21,969 bases of DNA, taken from NCBI GenBank assembly GCA_037128705.1, contig JBAXVX010000042.1, positions 1-21,969 on the forward strand, read 5' to 3'. Positions 8,392 through 15,659 of the stretch are shown here, piece by piece. The stretch's first letter is position 1. The number at the start of each line of letters is the position of its first letter. The notes beneath the pieces were generated by a model. The model saw nothing but the letters and a program-made list of their open reading frames with translations. It was not told the origin of the DNA and made no database searches. The position numbers were made by a program, and so were the translations under genes. Source of the DNA: CAIVAT01 sp037128705. GTDB taxonomy: Bacteria; Bacteroidota; Bacteroidia; Bacteroidales; FEN-979.

Positions 8392-11300
8392 TTATTTCCT
8401 CCACTCCGGCAGCCTCCCGGGTGTTACCGGCGCTCCAAGGTTCTCCAGCTCTTTTTCAAGCTGCGGGATATCAGATTCACCGATTTTTTTGATCTGGTCG
8501 TACACAGGCGGAAATTCAGCCTCCAGGATGGCATAGGCATCTTTTTGTGTCTGGGAAGGATCGCCGGTACTCGACCAGCTCATCCAGCTGAGTTTCCCGA
8601 GCCGGCTGTTCAGCGATACCGGGGCCGGCGGGTTTTCCTCTTCACTGGGCTTGTTGGTATTGCGGTTGAACTTCACATTGAGGATCTCATCAAGCTGCAA
8701 CTGCACGGCAAGCGCCTTTTTCATCAGTTCAGGGCTGGCTGACGGGGTGCTGTTCAAAGCCTGGAGAATGCTGGCAGCCCTTTTTTTCAGCGCTTCAGCA
8801 TAATTTTCGGTTCCCTGCATTGCACGGGTGAGTTCTGCGACTTTTTTATGGAACTCGACCATCAGCGGCCGGTTGGAAGCAGGCAGGGTGGTATTGTTCA
8901 AAACCACGGCATTGAAATCGACCGGACCGGCCAGCAATTTGGTATCGCCATTGGCCGTCAGTGTCATGCTGACTTTATACTTTCCGGGCATGGCGAGCAC
9001 TCCGCTGCCATTGTCCCCCAGCGGGTCAAATTTATCGGTTTCCACGACCCTGGTTGACTGGTATCTCAGGTCCCAGTTGATTCGATTGATCCCTTTCGAC
9101 AGGCTTTTGCGGATGATGCGAACGGGTGAACCATTCGCATCGGTCACCGTGAAGGTGAGGAACGGTTCAATCTCCAGTTTTTCGGCCCGAAGATCAGCTT
9201 CGGATGGTTGCGGGATCCGCTCTCCTTTTTTAAATAATTCAGCCTCTTTCTCTTTGCGGATATCCTTCCTGGTTTTGGGAACCTCCTTGATAAAATAGGT
9301 GAATACGGCACCGAAATCAGGATTCTTGGCTACGTAAACGGTCGAACCCTGCGAACCTTTCGTATCTGTTGGCAGGTACATCAGGGCATCCTTTACAGGA
9401 AAGAGATAACCGTTCTGATCCAGGGTCTCTTTTTTCAGATTCCGGAGGGGGGAATAATCATCAAGGATGTAAAATCCGCGTCCAAAAGTGGCCAGCACCA
9501 GGTCATTCTCCCTTTTCTGGATTGCCATGTCTTTGATACACACCGAAGGAAGGCCCGATTTGAGCTGGATCCAGTTTTTGCCGCCATCAATGGTAAAATA
9601 ACAACCGAATTCGGTTCCGGCAAAAAGCAGGTCGGGGTTGATATAATCCTGCATGATGCTGTGAACAGTCCCGTTTTCCGGCAGGTTCCCGGCAATCGAA
9701 TGCCATGTTTTACCCTTATCCGTGCTTTTCAGCAGGTAGGGTTTGAAATCGTCGCGTAGAATGTTGTCGAAGGAGGCAAATACCACGTTTTCATCAAACC
9801 GGGAGGCGAAAATATCACTGACATAGGTGTTTTCAGGAATTCCCGGGAATTTGTCGATTTTGGTCCAGCTCTTAGCATCTTCCGAAACCTGGATCAGGCC
9901 ATCGTCGGTGCCGGCGTACAACAGGTTCTCCTTCACCGGTGATTCATCAAATGAGATGATGGTTCCATACAGCGAGGTTGAAATATCCTTCTGAACGGCA
10001 TCGACAGGCCAGAATTTTCCCATCACAGGCCAGCTGTTGCGGTCGATCTTCGCCGTAAGGTCATCACTGATCACCTGCCAGGTACTTCCCCGGTCATCAC
10101 TGCGGAAAACCTTGTTGGCCGTTGTATAGAGACGGGTGGGTGAATGCGGGCTGAGGATCAGCGGGGTGTTCCAGTTCCATTGGTAGCTGTCTTCCCCTTT
10201 GCGTGGCTCCGGCCTGATATCCACAGCCTCCTGGCTTTTACGGTCATAACGGACCATGCCGCCATATTGCGATTCGGCATACACGATGTTGGGATCAACC
10301 GGGTCGATCTGCGACCAGAAGCCATCCCCTCCGTTGGTGTTGAACCAGTCGTCGGTGAGAACGCCTGCCCCGGCTGTGTTGCGCGACGGGCCGCCCATGC
10401 TGTTGTTGTCCTGTGTGCCGCCATATACATAGTAAAATGGGGTGGAATTGTCAACCTGCACACGATAAAACTGAACGACGGGCAAATTCGACTTGAAAAT
10501 GAACTCTTTTCCCCCGTCGAAGGATTCATAGGCGCCGCCATCGCTTCCGATAAAAAAATGTTTTGTATCATCCGGATCGATCCACATGGCATGATCATCC
10601 ACATGGCGTTTGTTGTTGCCAACCTGCCTCCATGTTTTTCCGCCGTCTTCGGTATACTGGGAGATGGTTTCGACTGAATAGACTTTGTCCGCATCCTTGG
10701 GATCACAATAAATTTCGTTGTAATACTGGCCCTGGGCCGCATGATCGCTCATCTTCTGCCACGATGCCCCGCGGTCGGTACTTCTGTAGAAACCCTTGGC
10801 ATCGGGGGTTGATTCAATGATGGCATACAGCACATCCGGGTTTACCGGCGATATGGCCAGGCCAATGCCCCCCATATCAGCGCCGGGAAGACCCGAGGTG
10901 AGTTTATCCCACGATTCACCTGCATTGACCGACTTGTAGATGGCCGTCTCCGGTCCACCGCCGATTTTGGTGAACACATGACGCCTCCGCTGCTCCGACG
11001 ATGCATACAGCACGTCCGGATTTCGCGGATCGAGCATGACATTGTTCACACCGGTATTTTCACTGATCTCGAGGACCTTCTTCCAGGTTTTTCCGCCATC
11101 GGTGGTTTTGTACAACCCGCGGTCGCCGCCCGGACCCCATACCGATCCCTCTGCCGCCACATAAACCACATCGGAATTGCGCGGATCGATGAGGATCTTG
11201 CCGACCTGGCGCGAGTCCTTCAACCCCATGTTTTTCCAGCTCTTCCCGTTGTCTGAACTCTTGTACACCCCGTTGCCGTATCCGAGCGATCGCTGGTGGT

Positions 11301-11721
11301 TGTTCTCGCCGCTTCCTACCCAAACCACATTCGTATTGTTCGGATCGATCACCACACACCCGATGGAATAGGTTCCGTTGTTGTCAAAAACAGGCTCGAA
11401 GGTGGTTCCGTTGTTCTCAGTTTTCCAAACATGACCTGAAGCAACGGCAACAAACCATTCGCTGTGATTTTTGGGATTCACGGCAAAATCGGCAATGCGC
11501 CCTGAACAAAAGGCCGGGCCGATGCTCCTGAACTTCAATCCGCCAACCAGTCCCGAATTGTAAACAGAATCTTCCTTGGGTTTGTCTTTCTCTTTTGATT
11601 TTTCCTTTGCGGGTTCCTTTGATTTGGCCTTTTTTTGTTTATTCCCTGCAAATCCGGGGAGGATCAGGCTGAGGACCAGGGTTCCGGTGAGGAACCAGAC
11701 GGAAAATCGTGATAATTTCAT
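8392..11721 (-). CDS. Large secreted Asp-box (BNR / VPS10-sortilin-like) beta-propeller protein
   Basis: A 1109-residue protein. The signal peptide ends near PGFAG (residue 26). A 25-residue Lys/Glu-rich linker (27-51) follows, then a long region of beta-propeller repeats marked by Asp boxes (S/T-x-D-x-G-x-x-W). Clear examples are SSDNGKSW (155-162), TTDGGKTW (206-213), STDRGASW, SDDRGSTW, STDKGKTW and TIDGGKNW; degenerate ones are SVNAGESW (264-271) and TENNGTTF. Pairs such as IDPRNSDVVYVAA and LDPRNPDVLYAS between boxes are the usual strands. The last 350 residues form a separate part with an Ig-like segment (LTFTVTDANGSPVR, INWDLRY, PGKYKV) and a helical tail. The family is often labelled glycosyl hydrolase or VPS10-domain protein, but I see nothing proving hydrolase activity. 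It lies 6 nt after mtnA and is probably co-transcribed. There is no T9SS sorting domain. Confidence 0.9.
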   Translation of the reverse strand: MKLSRFSVWFLTGTLVLSLILPGFAGNKQKKAKSKEPAKEKSKEKDKPKEDSVYNSGLVGGLKFRSIGPAFCSGRIADFAVNPKNHSEWFVAVASGHVWKTENNGTTFEPVFDNNGTYSIGCVVIDPNNTNVVWVGSGENNHQRSLGYGNGVYKSSDNGKSWKNMGLKDSRQVGKILIDPRNSDVVYVAAEGSVWGPGGDRGLYKTTDGGKTWKKVLEISENTGVNNVMLDPRNPDVLYASSEQRRRHVFTKIGGGPETAIYKSVNAGESWDKLTSGLPGADMGGIGLAISPVNPDVLYAIIESTPDAKGFYRSTDRGASWQKMSDHAAQGQYYNEIYCDPKDADKVYSVETISQYTEDGGKTWRQVGNNKRHVDDHAMWIDPDDTKHFFIGSDGGAYESFDGGKEFIFKSNLPVVQFYRVQVDNSTPFYYVYGGTQDNNSMGGPSRNTAGAGVLTDDWFNTNGGDGFWSQIDPVDPNIVYAESQYGGMVRYDRKSQEAVDIRPEPRKGEDSYQWNWNTPLILSPHSPTRLYTTANKVFRSDDRGSTWQVISDDLTAKIDRNSWPVMGKFWPVDAVQKDISTSLYGTIISFDESPVKENLLYAGTDDGLIQVSEDAKSWTKIDKFPGIPENTYVSDIFASRFDENVVFASFDNILRDDFKPYLLKSTDKGKTWHSIAGNLPENGTVHSIMQDYINPDLLFAGTEFGCYFTIDGGKNWIQLKSGLPSVCIKDMAIQKRENDLVLATFGRGFYILDDYSPLRNLKKETLDQNGYLFPVKDALMYLPTDTKGSQGSTVYVAKNPDFGAVFTYFIKEVPKTRKDIRKEKEAELFKKGERIPQPSEADLRAEKLEIEPFLTFTVTDANGSPVRIIRKSLSKGINRINWDLRYQSTRVVETDKFDPLGDNGSGVLAMPGKYKVSMTLTANGDTKLLAGPVDFNAVVLNNTTLPASNRPLMVEFHKKVAELTRAMQGTENYAEALKKRAASILQALNSTPSASPELMKKALAVQLQLDEILNVKFNRNTNKPSEEENPPAPVSLNSRLGKLSWMSWSSTGDPSQTQKDAYAILEAEFPPVYDQIKKIGESDIPQLEKELENLGAPVTPGRLPEWRK

Positions 11722-11727
11722 ATTGGA

Positions 11728-12789
11728 TTATTTTTGAGAGATTTCGTTTTTCAACAATGAATGAATCGTTTCGGAAGAGGGTTTGACAATTCCCTTTTCG
11801 GTGATGATCCCGGTGATATATTTTGCCGGGGTAACATCAAATGCAGGATTGAAGGCAGGGGATCCCGGGGAACAGACAAGTACGCGGATGGTTTGACCCT
11901 CAGGTGTAACTCCATCCTGGTAGAGCACCTCCTCTTCGCTTCGTTCTTCAATGGGAATGTGTTTCCCGTCAGGGCAATCCCTGTCAAATGTCGAAGTCGG
12001 GGCCGCAACATAGAAAGGGATTCCAAATTCTTTGGCCGCAATGGCCTTTTCGAGGGTGCCTATCTTGTTGGCGGTATCCCCGTTGGCGGCAATCCGGTCG
12101 GCTCCAACGATCATCAGGTCGATTTTACCAAGCGACATCAGCCACGCCCCGGCATTGTCAGGGATAATGGTATGCGGCACCCCGGCCTGTTTGAGTTCCC
12201 AGGCCGTGAGCCGTGCCCCCTGGCTTCGCGGCCTGGTTTCATCAGCATATACAAAGATCTTCTTCCCGGCCTGGTGGGCCAGGTATATCGGGGAGAGCGC
12301 CGTTCCGTAGTCAACAAAGGCAAGCCATCCTGCATTGCAGTGGGTCTCAATGTTCATCCCGTCGCGGATCAGCGCATTGCCGAATTCACCAATTTTCAAT
12401 GAATCGGCGGCGTCGCGGTCGGCCACCTTCTGCGCCTCCAGAATGGCGGCAGCGCGCGAGAGCAGGGAGGCGCTGTACACCCTTTCAACTGCATAAAAAA
12501 GGTTTCGTGCGGTCGGCCTGGTTGATTCGATGGTCCGCCTGGCTTCATCGATGAATAACAGGAAATCAGAATCAGGAGCCTCCAGGGCTGCCTGGGCCAT
12601 GGCAAAGCCGGCAATGGCCCCGATGGCGCCCGCCCCGCGAACCATCATCGTCCGGATGGCATGGCAGCTCTCCAGGTAAGTTTTTGCTTCGTGAATGTGA
12701 AAATGAAAAGGCAACAGGTTCTGTTCGATGAAGAAAACTGAGTTTCCCTTCATCCACACCGTCCGGTAATCAGTTCCGTTGACTTTCAA
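11728..12789 (-). CDS. mtnA: S-methyl-5-thioribose-1-phosphate isomerase-type sugar-phosphate isomerase (MtnA family)
   Basis: A 353-residue protein of the MtnA/eIF2B-alpha-like fold. In this family MtnA converts 5-methylthioribose-1-phosphate to 5-methylthioribulose-1-phosphate in methionine salvage. Key signatures are THCNAGWLA at 149-157 with the catalytic Cys151, YADETRPRSQGARLTAWEL at 181-199, and VGADRIAANGDTANKIGT at 228-245 with the catalytic Asp231. The N-terminal VRGAGAIG (50-57) has Gly where the usual MtnA motif RGAPAIG has Pro. The NAGWLA form, rather than NTGALA, occurs in a subgroup that may use related 5-deoxy sugars, so the substrate is not certain. No mtnK, mtnP or later salvage gene is in the window. 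It sits in a run with the lipoprotein gene (6 nt upstream) and the BNR gene (6 nt downstream). Confidence 0.92.
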   Translation of the reverse strand: MKVNGTDYRTVWMKGNSVFFIEQNLLPFHFHIHEAKTYLESCHAIRTMMVRGAGAIGAIAGFAMAQAALEAPDSDFLLFIDEARRTIESTRPTARNLFYAVERVYSASLLSRAAAILEAQKVADRDAADSLKIGEFGNALIRDGMNIETHCNAGWLAFVDYGTALSPIYLAHQAGKKIFVYADETRPRSQGARLTAWELKQAGVPHTIIPDNAGAWLMSLGKIDLMIVGADRIAANGDTANKIGTLEKAIAAKEFGIPFYVAAPTSTFDRDCPDGKHIPIEERSEEEVLYQDGVTPEGQTIRVLVCSPGSPAFNPAFDVTPAKYITGIITEKGIVKPSSETIHSLLKNEISQK

Positions 12790-12795
12790 AACAGA

Positions 12796-13197
12796 TCAAT
12801 GGACAGTAAGAATGGTATCGCGGATCGCATAGGGGGGAAGTTGAATATTGAATCTTCCGGAAAGAGAGAGGCTGTCACGCCGGGCATAACACACTGCCCA
12901 ATATTTCCGGGGGTACAGGCGGTTAAAAAGGGCTCGTCCAGCAGCATTGGTGCTGGCGCTGCGCACCAGTATCCCCTTGTCAAGGCTGTCCTTATTGAGT
13001 GCCAGGTAAACAAAAGAGCCCACCATGAAGACACCCTGCTGGGTTTGTACCGTGACCGTAAGGGTAGCAGAATCAGGATCGTAGTCCTCCCACACCGGTA
13101 TGGGGATGGGATTATCGATTTTGTTTTTACAGGATACCCATAGGAGGGTGATCAAAATCAGCGCTGATATGTTATAAAGTATAAATTTCGGCGCCAT
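12796..13197 (-). CDS. Small hypothetical lipoprotein
   Basis: A 133-residue protein with a lipoprotein signal peptide. The hydrophobic ILYNISALILITLLWVSC ends at the lipobox Cys23, followed by KNKIDNP, so it is probably anchored to a membrane after lipidation. The mature part is a single small beta-rich domain (ATLTVTVQTQQGVFMVGSFVYLALN and TNAAGRALFNRLYPRKYWAVCYAR) that looks like a carboxypeptidase-regulatory/Ig-type sandwich, with the T-N-x-x-G-x-A-x-F pattern often seen in those folds. The function is unknown. It lies 16 nt after the outer-membrane beta-barrel gene and 6 nt before mtnA, so it is almost certainly in the same transcript. Confidence 0.8.
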   Translation of the reverse strand: MAPKFILYNISALILITLLWVSCKNKIDNPIPIPVWEDYDPDSATLTVTVQTQQGVFMVGSFVYLALNKDSLDKGILVRSASTNAAGRALFNRLYPRKYWAVCYARRDSLSLSGRFNIQLPPYAIRDTILTVH

Positions 13198-13213
13198 GGC
13201 AGGAACTTAAAAA

Positions 13214-13807
13214 TTAAAAGATCTTAAAGCCCAGGCTGACCACCCACACATTATTTTTGGAATCAAAACTCCAGTTTTGGACATCCTTAACCAATTGATT
13301 CAATCCAAGCTGGTAACGTAAATCAAGTGTAAACATCCAAACATCAACGCCTGCTCCTGCCTGAAGGCCCCAGTTTACTGATCTTAAATCAGCACTGGTC
13401 AATTGCTGGGTACTGGTACCCCCTTCAGAGATGCTTTTATTTACAACGAATGAGGCTGTGGGACCAGCAAGAATCCGAAGGTTGACGAAATCGCCCTTGA
13501 TAATCTGAAAACCAAGGAGTACAGGGACATCGATCGAACCAATTTTCACATTCTGTTCCCAATTGGAAGCATTACTGGTAAACACCCCTCCCTGGGTTGT
13601 GTAATATATTTCAGGTTGCACATAGAAGCGGTTCCCGATGCGGGCAAAGGCACCGATCTGGAACCCCGATTTGAACCCATTTTTAACTGTATCGATGTTG
13701 GTTGAAATCTTCGAAGCATTGTACCCCACCTTGATGCCAAGGTGGAATTTGGCATACATCACCTCTGCTGAAAAAAGAATTAAAACAAATAGGATGAGTT
13801 TTTTCAT
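13214..13807 (-). CDS. Outer-membrane beta-barrel protein (PorT / OMP_b-brl family)
   Basis: A 197-residue protein with a signal peptide (LILFVLILFSAEVMYA, cleavage near residue 19). The mature domain has about 8 alternating beta strands: FHLGIKVGYNASKI, GFQIGAFARIGNRFYVQPEIYYTTQGG, IDVPVLLGFQII, LRILAGPTASFVV, WGLQAGAGVDVWMFTLDLRYQLGL, and a final WVVSLGFKIF ending in Phe. This is the standard small-barrel pattern annotated as PorT-family or outer membrane protein beta-barrel domain in Bacteroidota. It probably lies in the outer membrane; the specific role is not known, and it should not be called the T9SS component PorT on this evidence. It is the first gene of the minus-strand run and has a good promoter directly upstream (13831-13861). 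Confidence 0.88.
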   Translation of the reverse strand: MKKLILFVLILFSAEVMYAKFHLGIKVGYNASKISTNIDTVKNGFKSGFQIGAFARIGNRFYVQPEIYYTTQGGVFTSNASNWEQNVKIGSIDVPVLLGFQIIKGDFVNLRILAGPTASFVVNKSISEGGTSTQQLTSADLRSVNWGLQAGAGVDVWMFTLDLRYQLGLNQLVKDVQNWSFDSKNNVWVVSLGFKIF

Positions 13808-13830
13808 TGTGAACAGTTTTAGTTGCCAGA

Positions 13831-13861
13831 CAAAAATAGAATATTATTTCAAATAATCAAA
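13831..13861 (-). promoter_or_regulatory. Bacteroidota-type promoter of the beta-barrel gene
   Basis: On the minus strand TTTG (13861-13858) is followed after 19 nt by TATTTTTG (13838-13831), matching the -33/-7 consensus TTTG and TAnnTTTG. Transcription would start about 20 nt before the ATG at 13807 and could continue through the whole run down to 5358. Confidence 0.7.
13843..13857. promoter_or_regulatory. 15-bp palindrome in the promoter spacer, possible operator
   Basis: ATTATTT, a central C, and AAATAAT form a perfect 7+1+7 inverted repeat lying entirely between the -33 and -7 elements of the beta-barrel gene promoter. A dimeric regulator bound there would block transcription. The region is AT-rich, which raises the chance of coincidence. 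Confidence 0.4.
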
Positions 13862-13877
13862 AAACCATCCCTTCAGA

Positions 13878-13934
13878 TTTTTTTTGTCACGCGTCACGCG
13901 TCACGTTTTTTTTTGTCACGCGTCACGCGTCACG
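13878..13934. repeat. Duplicated heptamer array downstream of serS
   Basis: Two perfect 20-bp blocks of two GTCACGC units plus GTCACG lie at 13886-13905 and 13915-13934. Each is preceded by a T run (8 T at 13878-13885, 9 T at 13906-13914), so the larger unit of about 29 bp is itself duplicated. On the minus (coding) strand it reads as CGTGACG repeats, then A runs, starting 2 nt after the serS stop codon. Confidence 0.92.
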
Positions 13935-13936
13935 TA

Positions 13937-15208
13937 TTACCCGATCCGTTCAAATCCGGTATACGGCACCAGGACCCTGGGAATGTTGATCCCTTCAGGG
14001 GTCTGGTTGTTTTCAAGCAAGGCGGCCACAATCCGTGGAAGCGCCAGCGCACTTCCGTTCAGCGTATGTGCGGGACGAATTTTCCCGGCCTCATCCCTGA
14101 ACCGGAGCTTAAGCCTGGTTGACTGAAAAGTCTCAAAATTTGAAACCGAGCTCACCTCAAGCCACCGGGCCTGGGCCGACGACCATACCTCCATGTCGTA
14201 GGTGAGTGCTGATGTGAAACTCATGTCGCCGCCGCAGAGTTTCAGCACCCTGAAGGGAAGTTCGAGCTTCCGTAACAGACCCGTTACATAATCCTTCATC
14301 TCTTCCAGAACCTCGTATGATTTGTCAGGATGGGCGATCTGTACGATCTCCACCTTGTCGAACTGGTGCAAACGGTTCAGCCCGCGTACATCTTTGCCAT
14401 AGGATCCGGCTTCACGGCGGAAGCAGGCTGAATAGGCCACGTTTTTCGTCGGGAGATCCTGGCTCTTCAGGATGGTGTCGCGGTATATATTGGTAACAGG
14501 AACTTCTGCCGTCGGGATAAGATACAGGTCATCCAGGTCAGCATGATACATTTGGGCATCCTTATCGGGCAGCTGCCCTGTGGCATAAGCCGAAGCTGCA
14601 TTGACCATATAGGGAGGCTGAACTTCGGCATATCCTGCCTTCATGGCCTCATCCAGGAAAAAATTGATCAGGGCACGCTGTAACCGCGCCCCCTTACCTT
14701 TGTATACAGGAAAACCCGCCCCGGTGATCTTGTTCCCGGTGATAAAATCGATGATATCATATTTCGTCGTGAGATCCCAGTGGGGAACGGCTGTCGGATC
14801 AACCGGCTTGATTTCGCCCTCCTGCATGACCACCAGGTTGTCTTCCGGAGTTTTACCTCTCGGAACGGAAGGGTGGGGGAGGTTGGGAACGCGGACCAGG
14901 ATTTCATCCAGCTCCTTTTTAATGCTTTCGAGCAGGAGATCCAACTCCTTTCCATGGTTCTTTAATTCACCGGTCTGGTCCTTTAACAGGTTGGCTTCAG
15001 CAGTTTTACCTGATTTAAACAGGATGCCGATCTCCTTGGCCAGGCTATTGCTCTGTGCCTGGATGTCGTCAAGTTGTTTCTGGGTTTCACGCCGTTTGTC
15101 ATCCAGTTCAACAATCCGGCGAACAACCGCATCCCCGGAAAAATTTTTAATGGCAAGGCGGTCAATCACCTCTTGCTCATGTTCGCGGATAAAATTCAAT
15201 GAAAGCAT
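13937..15208 (-). CDS. serS: Serine--tRNA ligase
   Basis: A 423-residue class IIa aminoacyl-tRNA synthetase that charges tRNA-Ser (and tRNA-Sec where present) in the cytoplasm. The N-terminal helical arm (about 30-105, heptad-rich QLDDIQAQSNSLAKEI) is the antiparallel coiled coil that contacts the long variable arm of tRNA-Ser. The catalytic core shows TAEVP at 233-237, class II motif 2 with FRREAGSYG at 263-271, and motif 3 NGSALALPR at 384-392. An upstream in-frame ATG at 15229 would add seven residues, but it overlaps the -7 promoter element, and family members begin near MLxLxxIR, so 15208 is the better start. Order rplU-rpmA-serS is common in Bacteroidota. It has its own promoter behind the rpmA terminator. 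Confidence 0.97.
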   Translation of the reverse strand: MLSLNFIREHEQEVIDRLAIKNFSGDAVVRRIVELDDKRRETQKQLDDIQAQSNSLAKEIGILFKSGKTAEANLLKDQTGELKNHGKELDLLLESIKKELDEILVRVPNLPHPSVPRGKTPEDNLVVMQEGEIKPVDPTAVPHWDLTTKYDIIDFITGNKITGAGFPVYKGKGARLQRALINFFLDEAMKAGYAEVQPPYMVNAASAYATGQLPDKDAQMYHADLDDLYLIPTAEVPVTNIYRDTILKSQDLPTKNVAYSACFRREAGSYGKDVRGLNRLHQFDKVEIVQIAHPDKSYEVLEEMKDYVTGLLRKLELPFRVLKLCGGDMSFTSALTYDMEVWSSAQARWLEVSSVSNFETFQSTRLKLRFRDEAGKIRPAHTLNGSALALPRIVAALLENNQTPEGINIPRVLVPYTGFERIG

Positions 15209-15226
15209 AAAACGATTATTTATGAA

Positions 15227-15260
15227 CAAAAATAGTCAAAAAGCTTCAGGCGGAGACAAA
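15227..15260 (-). promoter_or_regulatory. Promoter of serS
   Basis: On the minus strand TATTTTTG (15234-15227) matches the TAnnTTTG -7 element, and TTTG (15260-15257) lies 22 nt upstream as a -33 element. The -33 TTTG is formed by the end of the U-tract of the rpmA terminator. The predicted leader to the ATG at 15208 is only about 10-15 nt, which excludes the ATG at 15229. Confidence 0.65.
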
Positions 15261-15290
15261 AAAAGTCGGCAAGGTATAACCCAAGCCGAC
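15258..15290 (-). terminator. Intrinsic terminator after rpmA
   Basis: On the minus strand GTCGGC (15290-15285) pairs with GCCGAC (15270-15265) with an inner GG/CC pairing, followed at once by seven T (15264-15258). This is a standard stem plus U-tract, about 45 nt after the rpmA stop. A second small hairpin, GCACGA/TCGTGC (15311-15326), lies between the stop codon and this terminator. Confidence 0.75.
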
Positions 15291-15335
15291 CCTTAAAAGA
15301 ATAACCTTCAGCACGAACTTTCGTGCGATAACACT

Positions 15336-15605
15336 TTAATTGGCAGTCTCTTCCATAGGAACGATCGAAACAAATGAACGGTCACTCCTTTTTTTCTTGA
15401 ATTCAACGATGCCATCGGTGAGTGCGAAAAGGGTATGGTCCTTGCCAATCCCAACATTCAGTCCCGGGTTATGTACCGTTCCGCGCTGGCGGAGAATGAT
15501 GTTGCCTGATTTGGCAAACTGACCACCATATATTTTTACGCCTAAGCGTTTGCTATGCGATTCGCGGCCGTTGCTTGAACTTCCCGCCCCTTTTTTGTGT
15601 GCCAT
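15336..15605 (-). CDS. rpmA: 50S ribosomal protein L27
   Basis: An 89-residue protein of the usual L27 length. It starts MAHKKGAGSSSNGRESHSKRLGVKIYGGQ, the conserved basic N-terminus that reaches towards the peptidyl transferase centre, followed by the family's conserved GNIILRQRGTVHNPGLNVGIGKDHTLFAL. There is no Firmicutes-type N-terminal extension that needs cleavage. It lies 54 nt after rplU, with a heptamer array in the gap, and is followed by a hairpin and an intrinsic terminator. Confidence 0.98.
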   Translation of the reverse strand: MAHKKGAGSSSNGRESHSKRLGVKIYGGQFAKSGNIILRQRGTVHNPGLNVGIGKDHTLFALTDGIVEFKKKRSDRSFVSIVPMEETAN

Positions 15606-15617
15606 ACACTATATTAT

Positions 15618-15645
15618 TTACGAATTACGAATTACGATTTACGAT
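15618..15645. repeat. Variant heptamer array (TTACGAA/T)4 between rplU and rpmA
   Basis: Four contiguous 7-bp units: TTACGAA, TTACGAA, TTACGAT, TTACGAT. On the coding strand they read as CGTAA repeats. The period of seven and the core TYACG are shared with the GTCACGC arrays elsewhere in the window (TCACGCG in the same register). The array fills half of the 54-nt spacer between two co-transcribed ribosomal protein genes. Confidence 0.88.
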
Positions 15646-15659
15646 TTTGGAATGCAGCA

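Noticed and set aside
11761..12402. Open 213-codon frame on the plus strand opposite mtnA
   Set aside because: It is fully antisense to a well-supported gene, has no recognisable domain, and its composition follows from the codon use of mtnA.
13214..13807. The beta-barrel protein as the true PorT component of the T9SS machinery
   Set aside because: The fold pattern is generic for small outer-membrane barrels and no other T9SS machinery gene is nearby; the family label alone is not enough.
13884..14126. Open frame starting in the heptamer array (SRVTRHV...)
   Set aside because: It is produced by reading through the repeat into the antisense strand of serS; the repeat has few stop codons, so it opens frames by itself.
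14643..15296. Open 217-codon frame on the plus strand opposite serS
   Set aside because: It is antisense to serS; the Ser/Arg-rich sequence is a typical shadow with no family signal.
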